Source: an uncultured Prevotella sp.
Lineage (GTDB): Bacteria; Bacteroidota; Bacteroidia; Bacteroidales; Bacteroidaceae
Assembly (NCBI RefSeq): GCF_900549175.1
Contig: NZ_URNN01000011.1
Coordinates: 1-35,281 of the forward strand
Length of the DNA stretch: 35,281 nucleotides
Direction: 5' to 3'
In this document: one piece after another, positions 1 to 8,066 of the stretch
Layout: the number at the start of each line of letters is the position of its first letter
How positions within the stretch are numbered: position 1 is the first letter of the stretch
Program-made: the position numbers and the translations under genes
Notes under the pieces: generated by a model
The model's database searches: none
Told to the model about the DNA's origin: nothing
The model's input: the letters and a program-made list of their open reading frames with translations, nothing else

Positions 1-13
1 ACTCTCAATTTAC

Positions 14-53
14 GCAAGCAGCCCCGGCAAATTAGTTTGCCGGGGCTGCTTGC
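14..53 (-). terminator. Hairpin terminator downstream of infB
   Basis: A perfect 18 bp inverted repeat (arms 14-31 and 36-53) with a TTAG loop lies about 35 bp beyond the infB stop codon. The stem is GC-rich. No strong T-run follows on the minus strand, so it may be a bidirectional or inefficient terminator. Confidence 0.65.
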
Positions 54-87
54 ATGTAGTGATGTTATTCTGTGAGAAAGAAGTGTA

Positions 88-3000
88 TTACAGTTTCTGC
101 TGTACTTCAATCTCGGTGAATGTCTCGATGATGTCGCCTTCGATGATGTCGTTGAAGTTGACGAGGCTGATACCGCACTCGAATCCTGTCGGCACCTCCT
201 TCACGTCATCCTTGTAACGCTTCAGAGCGCTGATGTCGGCAGTGTGCACCACGATACCGTCGCGCACCACGCGGGCACGGTCGCTGCGGTGTACCTTTCC
301 TTCGGTGACGATGGCTCCGGCAACGGTTCCCACCTTGGAAATCTTGAACACCTGCTTGACCTCAACCTGACCGGTGACAACCTCTTTCTTCACCTTCTCA
401 AGCATGCCTTCCATGGCCGACTTGATGTCTTCGATGGCGTCGTAGATGATAGAGTAGGTGTTTATCTCCACACCCTCGTTGTCGGCCAGCTTGCGTGCCG
501 ATGCCGACGGACGCACCTGGAAGCCCACGATGAGGGCGTCGGAGGCATAGGCCAGCTGCACGTCGTTCTCCGAAATCTGTCCCACGGCCTTGTGGATGAC
601 GTTCACCTTTATCTTCTCTGTGGAGAGCTTGATGAACGAGTCGCTCAAAGCCTCGATAGAACCGTCGGTGTCGCCCTTTACGATGAGGTTGAGCTCCTTG
701 AACGAACCGAGGGCGATGCGGTGGCTGATGTCGGCCAGGGTGAGGCGTGTCTGCGTGCGCAGACCCTGCTCGCGCTGTAGGCGCTCGCGCTTGCCGGCTA
801 TCTCCTTGGCCTCCTGCTCGGTCTCCATCACGTGGAAAGAGTCGCCGGCGGTAGGCGCGCCGTTCAGTCCGAGTATTATCGCGGGCTCTGCCGGGGCGGC
901 CTTCTCGATACGTTGGTTACGCTCGTTGAACATGGCCTTGATGCGGCCGTAGCTTGTTCCTGCCACCACATAGTCGCCCTGCTTGAGCGTACCGTTGCTT
1001 ACGAGCACTGTCGACACGTAACCGCGGCCCTTGTCAAGCGACGACTCGATGATGGAACCCGACGCCCGGCGGTTGGGGTTGGCTTTGAGTTCGAGCATCT
1101 CGGCCTCGAGCAGCACCTTTTCCAGAAGTTCGTCCACGCCGATGCCTTTCTTTGCCGATATCTCCTGACACTGGTATTTACCGCCCCATTCCTCTACGAG
1201 AAGGTTCATCTGCGACAGGTCTTCGCGTATCTTGTCGGGATTGGCCCCCGGCTTATCTATCTTGTTGATGGCAAACACCATGGGCACGTTGGCTGCCTGT
1301 GCGTGGGCGATGGCCTCACGGGTGGTGGGCATTACGCTGTCGTCGGCGGCGATGATGATGATGGCGATATCGGTAACCTGCGCACCGCGGGCACGCATGG
1401 CCGTGAACGCCTCGTGACCCGGAGTGTCGAGGAACGTTATCTGGCGGCCGTCTTGCAGCGTCACGTTGTATGCTCCGATGTGCTGTGTGATGCCTCCAGC
1501 CTCGCCGGCAATGACGTTGGTGTTGCGTATGTGGTCGAGCAGCGATGTCTTACCGTGGTCTACGTGTCCCATGACGGTGACGATGGGCGCGCGCGGCAGC
1601 AGGTCGCTTTCATCGTCTGCCTCCTCGTTGATGGCCTCGCTCACTTCGGCACTCACATATTCTGTCTTGAATCCGAACTCGTCGGCAACGATGTTCACAG
1701 TCTCCGCGTCAAGCCGCTGGTTGATGGACACCATGATGCCGAGGCTCATGCACGTGCCGATGACCTTGTTCACGGGCACGTTCATCATCGTTGCAAGTTC
1801 GCTCACGGTGACAAATTCCGTCAGCTTGAGCGTCTTGCTCTCTGCCTGCTCCTCGCGCATTTCTTCGTTCAGACGCTCCTGAACGGCTTCGCGCTTCTCG
1901 CGGCGGTACTTGGCACCCTTCTTGTTCTGTGTGGCTTTGTTGGTGAGGCGTGCCAGTGTCTCTTTTACCTGACGTGCCACGTCCTCCTCGTTCACCTCGA
2001 TAGGTTTGGCGGGCTGGTTGCGGTTCTTGCGGTTCTTGCGGCTGCCCTGACGGTCGCCTCCGCCGTTGTTGGCATTGTTGCCACCCTGGGGTGCACCGTT
2101 GCCTGCCCCCTGTTTGTTGCCCTTGTTCTTCTTGTTCTGTGAGCCCTGACCGTTTGACTGCTTGGCGGCAGCCTCTATGTCAACGCGCTCCTTGCCTATG
2201 CGCACACGTTTCTTGCGCTCGGCTCCGTTACGCTGCTGTGCGGCCTTTTCTTCACGCTCCTTGCGGCGTTCCTCCTTCGACTTTTTCTTGGGACGGGTGC
2301 TTTGGTTCAGTGCGTCGAGGTCGATCTTGCCGAGCACGTTTACCTTCGGAGCCATTTTCATTTCGCTCTTCAGTGTGAATATTTTCGGTTCGTTGCTCGT
2401 CTGCGGCTTCTCTGCCGAAGGCTTGTCGGCAGGGTTCGGCTGTTTTTGTTTGGGCTGTGCGGCATTTGTGTCAACAGTGGTTTTTGCCGGTTCCGCCGTT
2501 TGTTTCCTGTCTTCGGCGTTTTGGGGCTGTTGCTTTTCCTTATGCTGTTTCTGTGCATCAGCTTTTTGGTTTTCAGCCTGTTTGTGCTCTGTCGCTTTGG
2601 TCACGGCAGGCTTGTCCTCGGCGGCTTTTGGCTTGGCCGGTTTGTCCTGCGGCTTTTCAGCCACAGGCTTGTCTTCATTCTGCGGCTTCTTCTGTGCCTC
2701 TGCAGCCGGTTTCTCTTCTTTGGCCGTCTGTTGCTGTTCTTTTGCAGTCTCTGCCTTTTTCTCCGCTTCAGCGGGTTTAGCCGGTTCTGCCTTGTTTTCT
2801 TTGGATGCTTTTGCGGCTTTATTTCCAACGTTGTCAAGGTCAATCTTGCCCAACGGTTTGAACAGGGGACGCTGCTCAAGCAGTTCTTCTGCTTTGGTCA
2901 CCTTGCGCTCGGCCTTCTTGTCTTTGCTCTTCTTGGCGAATATCTTTTCGGCTTCGCTCTTCACGTCTTTGTCACCTTTGAACTTGTGCACGAGAGCATT

Positions 3001-3141
3001 ATATTGCTCGTCGCTGATCTTGGTGTTCATGTTGGCGTCATCTTTTATCTCGCCAAGACTCTTTTCGTTTTTCAGGAATTCGACAGCTGTCTGAAGTCCT
3101 ATATTCAATTCTGTTAATACTTTATTTAATCTGATGGCCAT
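88..3141 (-). CDS. infB: Translation initiation factor IF-2
   Basis: IF-2 is the GTPase that brings initiator fMet-tRNA to the 30S subunit and promotes 70S assembly. The 1017-residue protein starts MAIRLNKVLTEL, typical of the Bacteroidetes family. It has a long Lys/Ala/Glu/Pro/Gln-rich low-complexity segment (about 95-420), a second IF2_N-type domain (about 440-490) and a complete G domain: GHVDHGKTS near 523, DTPGH near 572 and NKID near 626, followed by the EF-Tu-like domain II and C-terminal domains. It is longer than the roughly 890-residue E. coli protein because of the N-terminal tract, which is normal for this phylum. It is the last gene of rimP-nusA-infB, 95 bp after nusA, and is followed by a hairpin. 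Identification is secure. Confidence 0.98.
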   Translation of the reverse strand: MAIRLNKVLTELNIGLQTAVEFLKNEKSLGEIKDDANMNTKISDEQYNALVHKFKGDKDVKSEAEKIFAKKSKDKKAERKVTKAEELLEQRPLFKPLGKIDLDNVGNKAAKASKENKAEPAKPAEAEKKAETAKEQQQTAKEEKPAAEAQKKPQNEDKPVAEKPQDKPAKPKAAEDKPAVTKATEHKQAENQKADAQKQHKEKQQPQNAEDRKQTAEPAKTTVDTNAAQPKQKQPNPADKPSAEKPQTSNEPKIFTLKSEMKMAPKVNVLGKIDLDALNQSTRPKKKSKEERRKEREEKAAQQRNGAERKKRVRIGKERVDIEAAAKQSNGQGSQNKKNKGNKQGAGNGAPQGGNNANNGGGDRQGSRKNRKNRNQPAKPIEVNEEDVARQVKETLARLTNKATQNKKGAKYRREKREAVQERLNEEMREEQAESKTLKLTEFVTVSELATMMNVPVNKVIGTCMSLGIMVSINQRLDAETVNIVADEFGFKTEYVSAEVSEAINEEADDESDLLPRAPIVTVMGHVDHGKTSLLDHIRNTNVIAGEAGGITQHIGAYNVTLQDGRQITFLDTPGHEAFTAMRARGAQVTDIAIIIIAADDSVMPTTREAIAHAQAANVPMVFAINKIDKPGANPDKIREDLSQMNLLVEEWGGKYQCQEISAKKGIGVDELLEKVLLEAEMLELKANPNRRASGSIIESSLDKGRGYVSTVLVSNGTLKQGDYVVAGTSYGRIKAMFNERNQRIEKAAPAEPAIILGLNGAPTAGDSFHVMETEQEAKEIAGKRERLQREQGLRTQTRLTLADISHRIALGSFKELNLIVKGDTDGSIEALSDSFIKLSTEKIKVNVIHKAVGQISENDVQLAYASDALIVGFQVRPSASARKLADNEGVEINTYSIIYDAIEDIKSAMEGMLEKVKKEVVTGQVEVKQVFKISKVGTVAGAIVTEGKVHRSDRARVVRDGIVVHTADISALKRYKDDVKEVPTGFECGISLVNFNDIIEGDIIETFTEIEVQQKL

Positions 3142-3154
3142 ACTTTATTATTTT

Positions 3155-3238
3155 AAAAGGTAAAAAAGTAAATATACTTGTTTTACCGCGTTTGTCTGAT
3201 ATCTCTGTTTCCTTTTACTTCTTTACCTTTTTACCTTT
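3155..3238. repeat. AGGTAAAAA-type inverted low-complexity repeat in the nusA-infB spacer
   Basis: The short nusA-infB gap carries a GGTAAAAAAGTAAA-like word at 3159-3172 and its imperfect reverse complement, built of repeated CTTT/TTACC words, at 3214-3238. The second arm runs up to the nusA stop codon. The transcript could fold into a weak stem between the two cistrons. It is one of several purine/pyrimidine word repeats in this window. Confidence 0.5.
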
Positions 3239-4496
3239 ATTCAAATTCGGCTCTGAGCACTCCGAGCACATAGTCAACCGTCTCTTCCTCAAGGTCGGCT
3301 TTCTCTATGAGCATCTCGCGCGGAGCGTTGAGCACGGCCTTGGCCGTATCAAGGCCCATTGCCTTTATGGCGTCGATGATCCACTGGTCGATTTCGTCGG
3401 AGAATTCGTCAAGGTAGATGTCTTCGTCGGTTTCGCCTTCGCTGACCACACGGAATACGTCGATGGTAAATTCGGTGAGCATGGATGCCAGTTTGATGTT
3501 CATACCGCTGCGTCCGATGGCAAGCGAGACCTGATCGGGTTGCAGATACACTTCTGCCTTGCGGTTGTCCACATCGAGGGTGATGTTTGACACCACTGCC
3601 GGGCTGAGGGCACGCTGTATGAAGAGTTGCGTGTTGCTTGAGTAGTTGATTACGTCGATGTTTTCATTGCAGAGCTCACGCACAATGCCGTGAACACGGC
3701 TTCCCTTCACGCCCACGCAGGCTCCAACCGGGTCGATGCGCTCGTCGTAGCTCTCCACGGCCACCTTGGCCCTTTCGCCCGGCATGCGTGCCACGCGGCG
3801 GATGGTGATGAGCCCGTCGTTGATTTCGGGCACTTCGGCTTCGAGCAGACGCTCGAGGAACTGCGGACTGGTGCGGCTCAGGATGATGCGCGGGTTGTTG
3901 TTCTCGTTGTCAACGCGCAGCACGATGGCTCTCACGGTCTCTCCCTTGTGGTAGGTGTCGGCCGGTATCTGCTCGCTCTTCGGCAGATGGAGCTCGTTGC
4001 CCTCGTCATCGATGAGCAGCACTTCGCGCTTCCACATCTGGTAAACCTCTCCGCTTACGATGTGGCCCACCTTGTCCTTGTATTTATTGTATAGTGAGTC
4101 GTGCTCCAGCTCAAGAATCTTCGATGCCAGTGTCTGGCGCAGGTTGAGGATGGCGCGGCGGCCGAACTTGCTGAAGTTCACCTCTTCGCTCACTTCCTCG
4201 CCCACCTCGTAGTCGGGCTCTATCTTCTGAGCCTCGGTCAGTGAGATCTGCTTGTTTTCGTCCTGTACTTCTCCGTCGGCCACCACAACGCGGTTGCGGT
4301 GTATCTCGAAATCGCCCTTGTCGGGGTTTACTATCACGTCAAAGTTCTCGTCGCTTCCGAACAACTTGGAAATCACGTTACGGAAACTCTCCTCCAAAAC
4401 GCTCACCAGCGTGGTGCGGTCGATGTTTTTCGTCTCTTTGAACTCCTGGAAGGTCTCAATCATGCTTGGTCCCTTCTCTTCTTTCTTTGTTGCCAT
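3237..4496 (-). CDS. nusA: Transcription termination/antitermination factor NusA
   Basis: NusA binds RNA polymerase and nascent RNA and modulates pausing, termination and antitermination. The 419-residue protein shows an N-terminal polymerase-binding domain (about 1-130), an S1 domain (about 140-210), a first KH domain with GVKGSR at 262-267 and a second with IGRSGMNIKLA at 327-337. It ends soon after a short helical region and lacks the two acidic repeats of E. coli NusA, as is usual in Bacteroidetes. It begins 8 bp after rimP ends, so the two genes are almost certainly cotranscribed. The start MATKKEEKGPSMIETF has an in-frame alternative at M12, but the longer form matches the usual family start. 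Confidence 0.97.
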   Translation of the reverse strand: MATKKEEKGPSMIETFQEFKETKNIDRTTLVSVLEESFRNVISKLFGSDENFDVIVNPDKGDFEIHRNRVVVADGEVQDENKQISLTEAQKIEPDYEVGEEVSEEVNFSKFGRRAILNLRQTLASKILELEHDSLYNKYKDKVGHIVSGEVYQMWKREVLLIDDEGNELHLPKSEQIPADTYHKGETVRAIVLRVDNENNNPRIILSRTSPQFLERLLEAEVPEINDGLITIRRVARMPGERAKVAVESYDERIDPVGACVGVKGSRVHGIVRELCNENIDVINYSSNTQLFIQRALSPAVVSNITLDVDNRKAEVYLQPDQVSLAIGRSGMNIKLASMLTEFTIDVFRVVSEGETDEDIYLDEFSDEIDQWIIDAIKAMGLDTAKAVLNAPREMLIEKADLEEETVDYVLGVLRAEFE

Positions 4497-4504
4497 AGCT
4501 CTTT

Positions 4505-4972
4505 TTACTTGAAACTTAATAGGTATTTTGTATATTTTACGTTGTTCATGTCGAAAGTGTGGTCTACGTCGGCTATCACAGGGCGTTTCTTGCCCTCCAC
4601 CTTCTGCTTCTCCTTTACCGTCACCACAAAACTGCTGCCGTCAACCGATTTCAACAGGCCTTGTGTCTTGCGGCCGTCGGCGGTGAGCACTTCCACCTCT
4701 TTGCCAATGTGGTTCTCGTATTGCCGGGCCACCTTGAACGGCTGGCCTATTCCAGCCGAACCCACTTCGAGCTCATACTCGTCAAGTTCGTTGCCGAGGC
4801 GCTCCTGCAACAGGCGGCTCAACTCAGCACAGTCTTCTATCCACACTCCGTCTGCATGGTCAATCTCTATGACGATGCGGTTGTCCGGAGTGATGTTAAC
4901 ATCCACGAGGAAATAGTCGCCTTTTTGCAGCCATTCCTCAACGATTGTCCTTACTACGTTATTGTCTATCAT
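4505..4972 (-). CDS. rimP: Ribosome maturation factor RimP
   Basis: RimP assists 30S maturation. The 155-residue protein has the two-domain layout of the family: an N-terminal domain (about 1-80) with the VDVNITPDNRIVIEIDHADG strand region and the conserved LEVGSAGIGQPF-type segment near 65-77 (VSSPGL/PL in many species), then an SH3-like C-terminal domain. Its position directly upstream of nusA and infB is the classic arrangement and settles the call. It is the first gene of the operon; a promoter and leader hairpin precede it. Confidence 0.95.
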   Translation of the reverse strand: MIDNNVVRTIVEEWLQKGDYFLVDVNITPDNRIVIEIDHADGVWIEDCAELSRLLQERLGNELDEYELEVGSAGIGQPFKVARQYENHIGKEVEVLTADGRKTQGLLKSVDGSSFVVTVKEKQKVEGKKRPVIADVDHTFDMNNVKYTKYLLSFK

Positions 4973-4999
4973 ACGCGGTGTTAGGGATTATTAAAATAA

Positions 5000-5028
5000 A
5001 ATGAGGAGCTTTCGAGAAGCCCCTCATT
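5000..5028 (-). terminator. Hairpin plus T-rich tract in the rimP leader
   Basis: On the minus strand an AATGAGG...CCTCATT stem with inner GCTT/AAGC pairs is followed by a T-rich run (TTTTATTTTAATAA), the form of an intrinsic terminator. It lies only about 7-35 nt downstream of the start site predicted from the promoter at 5042-5072. It therefore either ends readthrough from the AAA-ATPase gene or attenuates the rimP operon. Confidence 0.6.
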
Positions 5029-5041
5029 CCACTGAACGCTG

Positions 5042-5072
5042 CAAAGTTACGAAAAATAATGTTAACGGGCAA
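5042..5072 (-). promoter_or_regulatory. Bacteroidetes-type promoter for rimP-nusA-infB
   Basis: On the minus strand TAACTTTG (5042-5049) matches the -7 box TAnnTTTG. A TTG at 5070-5072 lies 20 bp upstream, the spacing expected for the -33 box. The rimP ATG is about 70 bp further downstream. Confidence 0.65.
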
Positions 5073-5097
5073 GCGTTATTGAAAAAATATTTTTGTT

Positions 5098-6657
5098 TTA
5101 TTCAATTTTCCAGTCAGAGACAGTCCTTGTGTCGCTGTCGAAGTTCACAGCGACCTTCACAACGGGCAGTCCGCACAAAGCGAATCGCGCCGGATAGTTT
5201 TTCAGATTGATCTGCCGCATGGCCGTTGCCGCATCTTTGTTGAGCTTAAGTTCCATCACGTAAACGGTTGTTGCCGTGCGCATGACCATGTCCACGCGTC
5301 CGCGCGGCGTCCGTACCTCCACATCGACATAATATCCCAACAGGCTGAATATGATGTACAGCATCTGCTGGTAGTGGCCTTCGTGGTCGGTGTTGTCGCA
5401 ATACGGCACTGTGAGCAGAAACTCCTGCAACAGCTGCAGCGCCCCGTCCACGTCGCCTTGGCGTATGGCCACCGACATCTTCGCCACAGTGGTGTTGCCG
5501 GGCTGCGGGTCGGTGATGTAGTTGGGCAGCAGACTGCGCATCAGTCCTATGCGTATCTCACGGTTTGGTATGTCGAGTGTGTACAGCTCGCTCATGCCGT
5601 CGTAGTCTTTTATCGTTATGTAACCGCTTTGGTACAACAGCGGTATAATGCTCGTCATGCGTTCGGTTGGCGCGTCAAAATCGGCGGCCACAACCGTCAT
5701 GCCTCCTATTCGCGACGGCACGACATTGAATTTGCGCAGCATTTCAATAAGGTAAGTGGGTGTGCCGCTGCCGAACCAATAGTCGTTAAATTTTATGTCG
5801 AGCATGGCGTTGAGCAGGCTGAACGGATTGTATATGTCGGGCGAGGGCCATGAAAAATGGTAACCGTCATATTTCTCTTTCAGTTTGAGTATCACCCCGT
5901 CGCGGCTGATGCCGAGCTTTTCGCCCATATTGTCTATGTGGCCGCTCATCTGCGTAAGCATCTCCTCCTCCGTTATGCCGCAGATGCCGGCAAACGATTC
6001 GTCCATGCTGATGTTCTTGATGTTGTTCAGCTCGCTGAATATGCTGAGCTGAGAGAATTTCGTTATGCCGGTCAGGAAGACGAAGCGCAGGTAGGGGTCG
6101 CATGCTTTCAGCGGCGAGTAGAAGTTTCGCATCACGTTGCGCAGCACCGGCAGGTTCTCGTCTTCATGTACGACGTCAAGCAGTGGCGCGTCGTATTCGT
6201 CAATGAGCACCACCACTTTGCGGCCGGTCTTATGGTATGCCCGTTGTATGATATCTCCGAGCCTGTCATTAGGTTTCTGTGCTTCGGCTGTCCTACCGTA
6301 TAGTTGTTCATATTTGCTGAGCTGATAGTTGAGCATCGACTCCAGTCCCTCCTTGTCGGTGTGCTTTGCCATGCTCATGTCGAAATGGAGCACGGGATAT
6401 GCGGTCCATTCCTTCTCCAAACTGTTTATGGCCAGTCCGCCGAACAGTTCCTTCCGTCCCTCGAAATAACTGCGCATGGTGGACACGAGCAACGACTTGC
6501 CGAACCGCCGCGGACGGCTCAGAAAGAAATATTTGGCTGCAGAATTGGCCAGCCGGTAAATATATTCCGTCTTGTCAATATACAGATAATTGGATTCTAT
6601 TATATTTGAGAATGTCTGTATGCCCACGGGGCAAAGTCTGAGCTGCTCTTTATCCAT
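5098..6657 (-). CDS. AAA-ATPase-like protein with C-terminal PD-(D/E)XK nuclease domain (DUF1703 family)
   Basis: The 519-residue protein belongs to a family found in many copies in Bacteroidales and of unproven function, often suspected of belonging to mobile or defence genes. The N-terminus (about 8-230) is the AAA-ATPase_like domain: IDKTEYIYRL, a degenerate P-loop RPRRFGKSLL at 48-57 and a Walker B VVVLIDEYDAP at 148-158. The C-terminus is a PD-(D/E)XK-like fold with D456 (GRVDMV) and E469-L-K471 (MELKL), so the nuclease triad looks intact. Length is normal and the frame is unbroken. It stands alone: it ends just before the rimP promoter and is followed upstream by a 0.7 kb spacer. Nuclease activity is predicted only. 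Confidence 0.88.
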   Translation of the reverse strand: MDKEQLRLCPVGIQTFSNIIESNYLYIDKTEYIYRLANSAAKYFFLSRPRRFGKSLLVSTMRSYFEGRKELFGGLAINSLEKEWTAYPVLHFDMSMAKHTDKEGLESMLNYQLSKYEQLYGRTAEAQKPNDRLGDIIQRAYHKTGRKVVVLIDEYDAPLLDVVHEDENLPVLRNVMRNFYSPLKACDPYLRFVFLTGITKFSQLSIFSELNNIKNISMDESFAGICGITEEEMLTQMSGHIDNMGEKLGISRDGVILKLKEKYDGYHFSWPSPDIYNPFSLLNAMLDIKFNDYWFGSGTPTYLIEMLRKFNVVPSRIGGMTVVAADFDAPTERMTSIIPLLYQSGYITIKDYDGMSELYTLDIPNREIRIGLMRSLLPNYITDPQPGNTTVAKMSVAIRQGDVDGALQLLQEFLLTVPYCDNTDHEGHYQQMLYIIFSLLGYYVDVEVRTPRGRVDMVMRTATTVYVMELKLNKDAATAMRQINLKNYPARFALCGLPVVKVAVNFDSDTRTVSDWKIE

Positions 6658-6730
6658 AATCGTTGAAGCATTTGTTATGTTTCGGCAAATATACTGCTTT
6701 TCTGTGAGAAAAGCGAATCGGTATACGTTT

Positions 6731-6738
6731 TATTTTTG
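6731..6738 (+). promoter_or_regulatory. Possible -7 box upstream of the 42-residue peptide
   Basis: TATTTTTG matches TAnnTTTG and lies about 40 bp before the ATG at 6779. No clear -33 TTTG was seen, so the support is weak. Confidence 0.3.
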
Positions 6739-6778
6739 TAACCCGCATGTAGCGAAATATTTTAAATTCAAAGAAAGC

Positions 6779-6907
6779 ATGATGAAAAAGAGAATATTTA
6801 TCGGTTTGTTGTCGGGTATGACGGCTCTTTCCGGCCCGGCACAGGCGGAAACCACAGATGAGATTGTTTTTGGGAATACTGTTCCAGACACGCATTTGTC
6901 CGTATAA
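6779..6907 (+). CDS. Possible small secreted peptide or truncated exported protein (42 aa)
   Basis: An ATG-started frame encodes 42 residues beginning MMKKRIFIGLLSGM. A Lys/Arg-rich start, a hydrophobic core and the SGPAQAE region give a good Sec signal peptide with a likely cleavage site after AQA. Only about 19 residues (ETTDEIVFGNTVPDTHLSV) follow before the stop. The signal is typical of exported Bacteroidales proteins, so this is either a genuine tiny secreted peptide or the 5' remnant of a longer exported protein whose body has been lost. No family is recognised. A TATTTTTG box lies about 40 bp upstream. Confidence 0.35.
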   Translation: MMKKRIFIGLLSGMTALSGPAQAETTDEIVFGNTVPDTHLSV

Positions 6908-7005
6908 TTCGTAAAATTTAACATTTCTTTTTTCTCGAAATAGAAAAGCGATAAGGCCGTTTTTGCCATGTCGTAGGGTCGTTTTTATGCTCCGGGGTTG
7001 CCTTT

Positions 7006-7100
7006 AGGGCCTCCTTTCACTCCAGTTACGGCGTAGTTGCGTTGCAACTACGGCCTAATCGTGATGCAAGTACGGCCTAACTGGAGTTAAAGGAGGCCCT
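7006..7100. repeat. 95 bp imperfect palindrome with internal repeats
   Basis: Outer arms of about 25 bp, AGGGCCTCCTTT plus ACTCCAGTTA with a single-base difference, face each other at 7006-7030 and 7077-7100. Between them the words TACGGC / CTACGGCCTAA / GTACGGCCTAA recur in one orientation, with a GTTGC-GCAAC centre. The whole could fold as a cruciform or a long RNA hairpin. It lies between the two transcription units and looks like a dispersed repetitive element rather than a simple terminator. Confidence 0.7.
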
Positions 7101-7306
7101 CTCTGCTATATTGACAAATTAACATCTCTGTAACTCGCTGACTGTCAGCGCTCCCCATTTTTGCGAAAAATCGCGTATTTCGCGTCGTAGTGCGGAAATC
7201 GTGGTGTGGGTACCGTTTAACATACGTTAAAGTAAAGAAAGATGATGGTTCTTTAATTGAGAATATTCCCAATAAAGGGCGTAATCAAATAAAACCTCCC
7301 CATTCG

Positions 7307-7338
7307 TTTGGTGTTTCGGCTACTTTGCACTATCTTTG
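7307..7338 (+). promoter_or_regulatory. Bacteroidetes-type promoter for the PASTA-rluD-ddl run
   Basis: TTTG at 7307-7310 and TATCTTTG at 7331-7338 match the -33 TTTG and -7 TAnnTTTG boxes with 20 bp between them. The PASTA gene ATG follows about 40 bp downstream. Confidence 0.75.
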
Positions 7339-7376
7339 TACAGTTTAAGCAGAGGCTGATAGATAATCGACAGAAA

Positions 7377-8045
7377 ATGAAGCTAAAAGAATTTTTCGGC
7401 AAGTTTGCCAGTGCATATTTGTGGTACAATCTGCTCGCGATGGCAGTGGTGGTGCTGTTGCTGTGTGTGGGCGTGAACTACGGCCTCAAGTCGTACACGC
7501 GCCACGGCGAGAGCATAGACGTGCCCAATCTGCACAACATGAGCTACGACAGGGCAAGCGCGTTGCTCGACGAGAGCGGACTGAACATTGTGGTGAGCGA
7601 CTCGGGCTACAACAAGGCGCTGCCGGCCGGCAGCATACTCGTGCAGAACCCCGAGGCCGGGGCGAAAGTGAAGTCGGGGCGTACGATATATGTCACGGTC
7701 AACTCGCTGTCATCGCCGCTGTTCACCATCCCCGACATTGTTGACAACAGCAGCATGCGCGAGGCCGTGGCCAAACTTACCGCCATAGGGTTCCGCCTGC
7801 TCGACCCGCAGTATGTGGCCGGCGAGAAAGACTGGGTGTACGGCATTGTATGCCGCGGACGCCATCTCAGCACGGGTGACCGCGTCTCGGTGGAAGACCC
7901 GCTGACACTCGTGGTGGGTAGCGGAATGACGGAGGATGACCCGGAAGACATCAGGTACACCGACCCGGAATATGACACGGGCGAGAGTGAATTTGACGAT
8001 TTTGAAGAGGTGACAGTGCCTCCTGAAGGTGCAAGGATTGAATAA
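7377..8045 (+). CDS. PASTA-domain membrane protein
   Basis: The 222-residue protein has a short cytoplasmic N-terminus, one transmembrane helix (about 18-36) and two PASTA repeats (about 48-111 and 117-183, beginning IDVPNLHNMSYDRA and FTIPDIVDNSSMREA), then an acidic tail. PASTA domains bind peptidoglycan fragments or related cell-wall ligands. There is no kinase domain, so this is the stand-alone type common in Bacteroidetes. An in-frame GTG 69 bp upstream overlaps the promoter; the ATG at 7377 after the TATCTTTG box is the better start. It is followed by rluD (21 bp gap) and ddl, so it probably acts in cell-wall growth in the periplasm. Confidence 0.9.
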   Translation: MKLKEFFGKFASAYLWYNLLAMAVVVLLLCVGVNYGLKSYTRHGESIDVPNLHNMSYDRASALLDESGLNIVVSDSGYNKALPAGSILVQNPEAGAKVKSGRTIYVTVNSLSSPLFTIPDIVDNSSMREAVAKLTAIGFRLLDPQYVAGEKDWVYGIVCRGRHLSTGDRVSVEDPLTLVVGSGMTEDDPEDIRYTDPEYDTGESEFDDFEEVTVPPEGARIE

Positions 8046-8066
8046 AAACAGGATAAACAAAGGATT

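Larger units (their letters stand above)
6658..7376. other. 0.7 kb spacer without a convincing full-length gene
   Basis: This AT-rich stretch holds a weak minus-strand promoter-like box for the AAA-ATPase (TATATTTG at 6686-6693), a possible 42-codon signal-peptide ORF (6779-6907), a 95 bp imperfect palindrome (7006-7100) and the promoter of the PASTA gene (7307-7338). Other short open frames here have no recognisable protein features. It may contain the remnant of a lost gene. Confidence 0.6.

Noticed and set aside
832..2142. Open frame of 436 codons on the plus strand opposite infB
   Set aside because: It has no recognisable domain and lies entirely within the well-supported infB gene; long antisense frames are expected from its GC-rich codon pattern.
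7087..7272. Minus-strand frame of 61 codons in the spacer before the PASTA gene
   Set aside because: It has no signal, domain or promoter support and overlaps the palindromic element.
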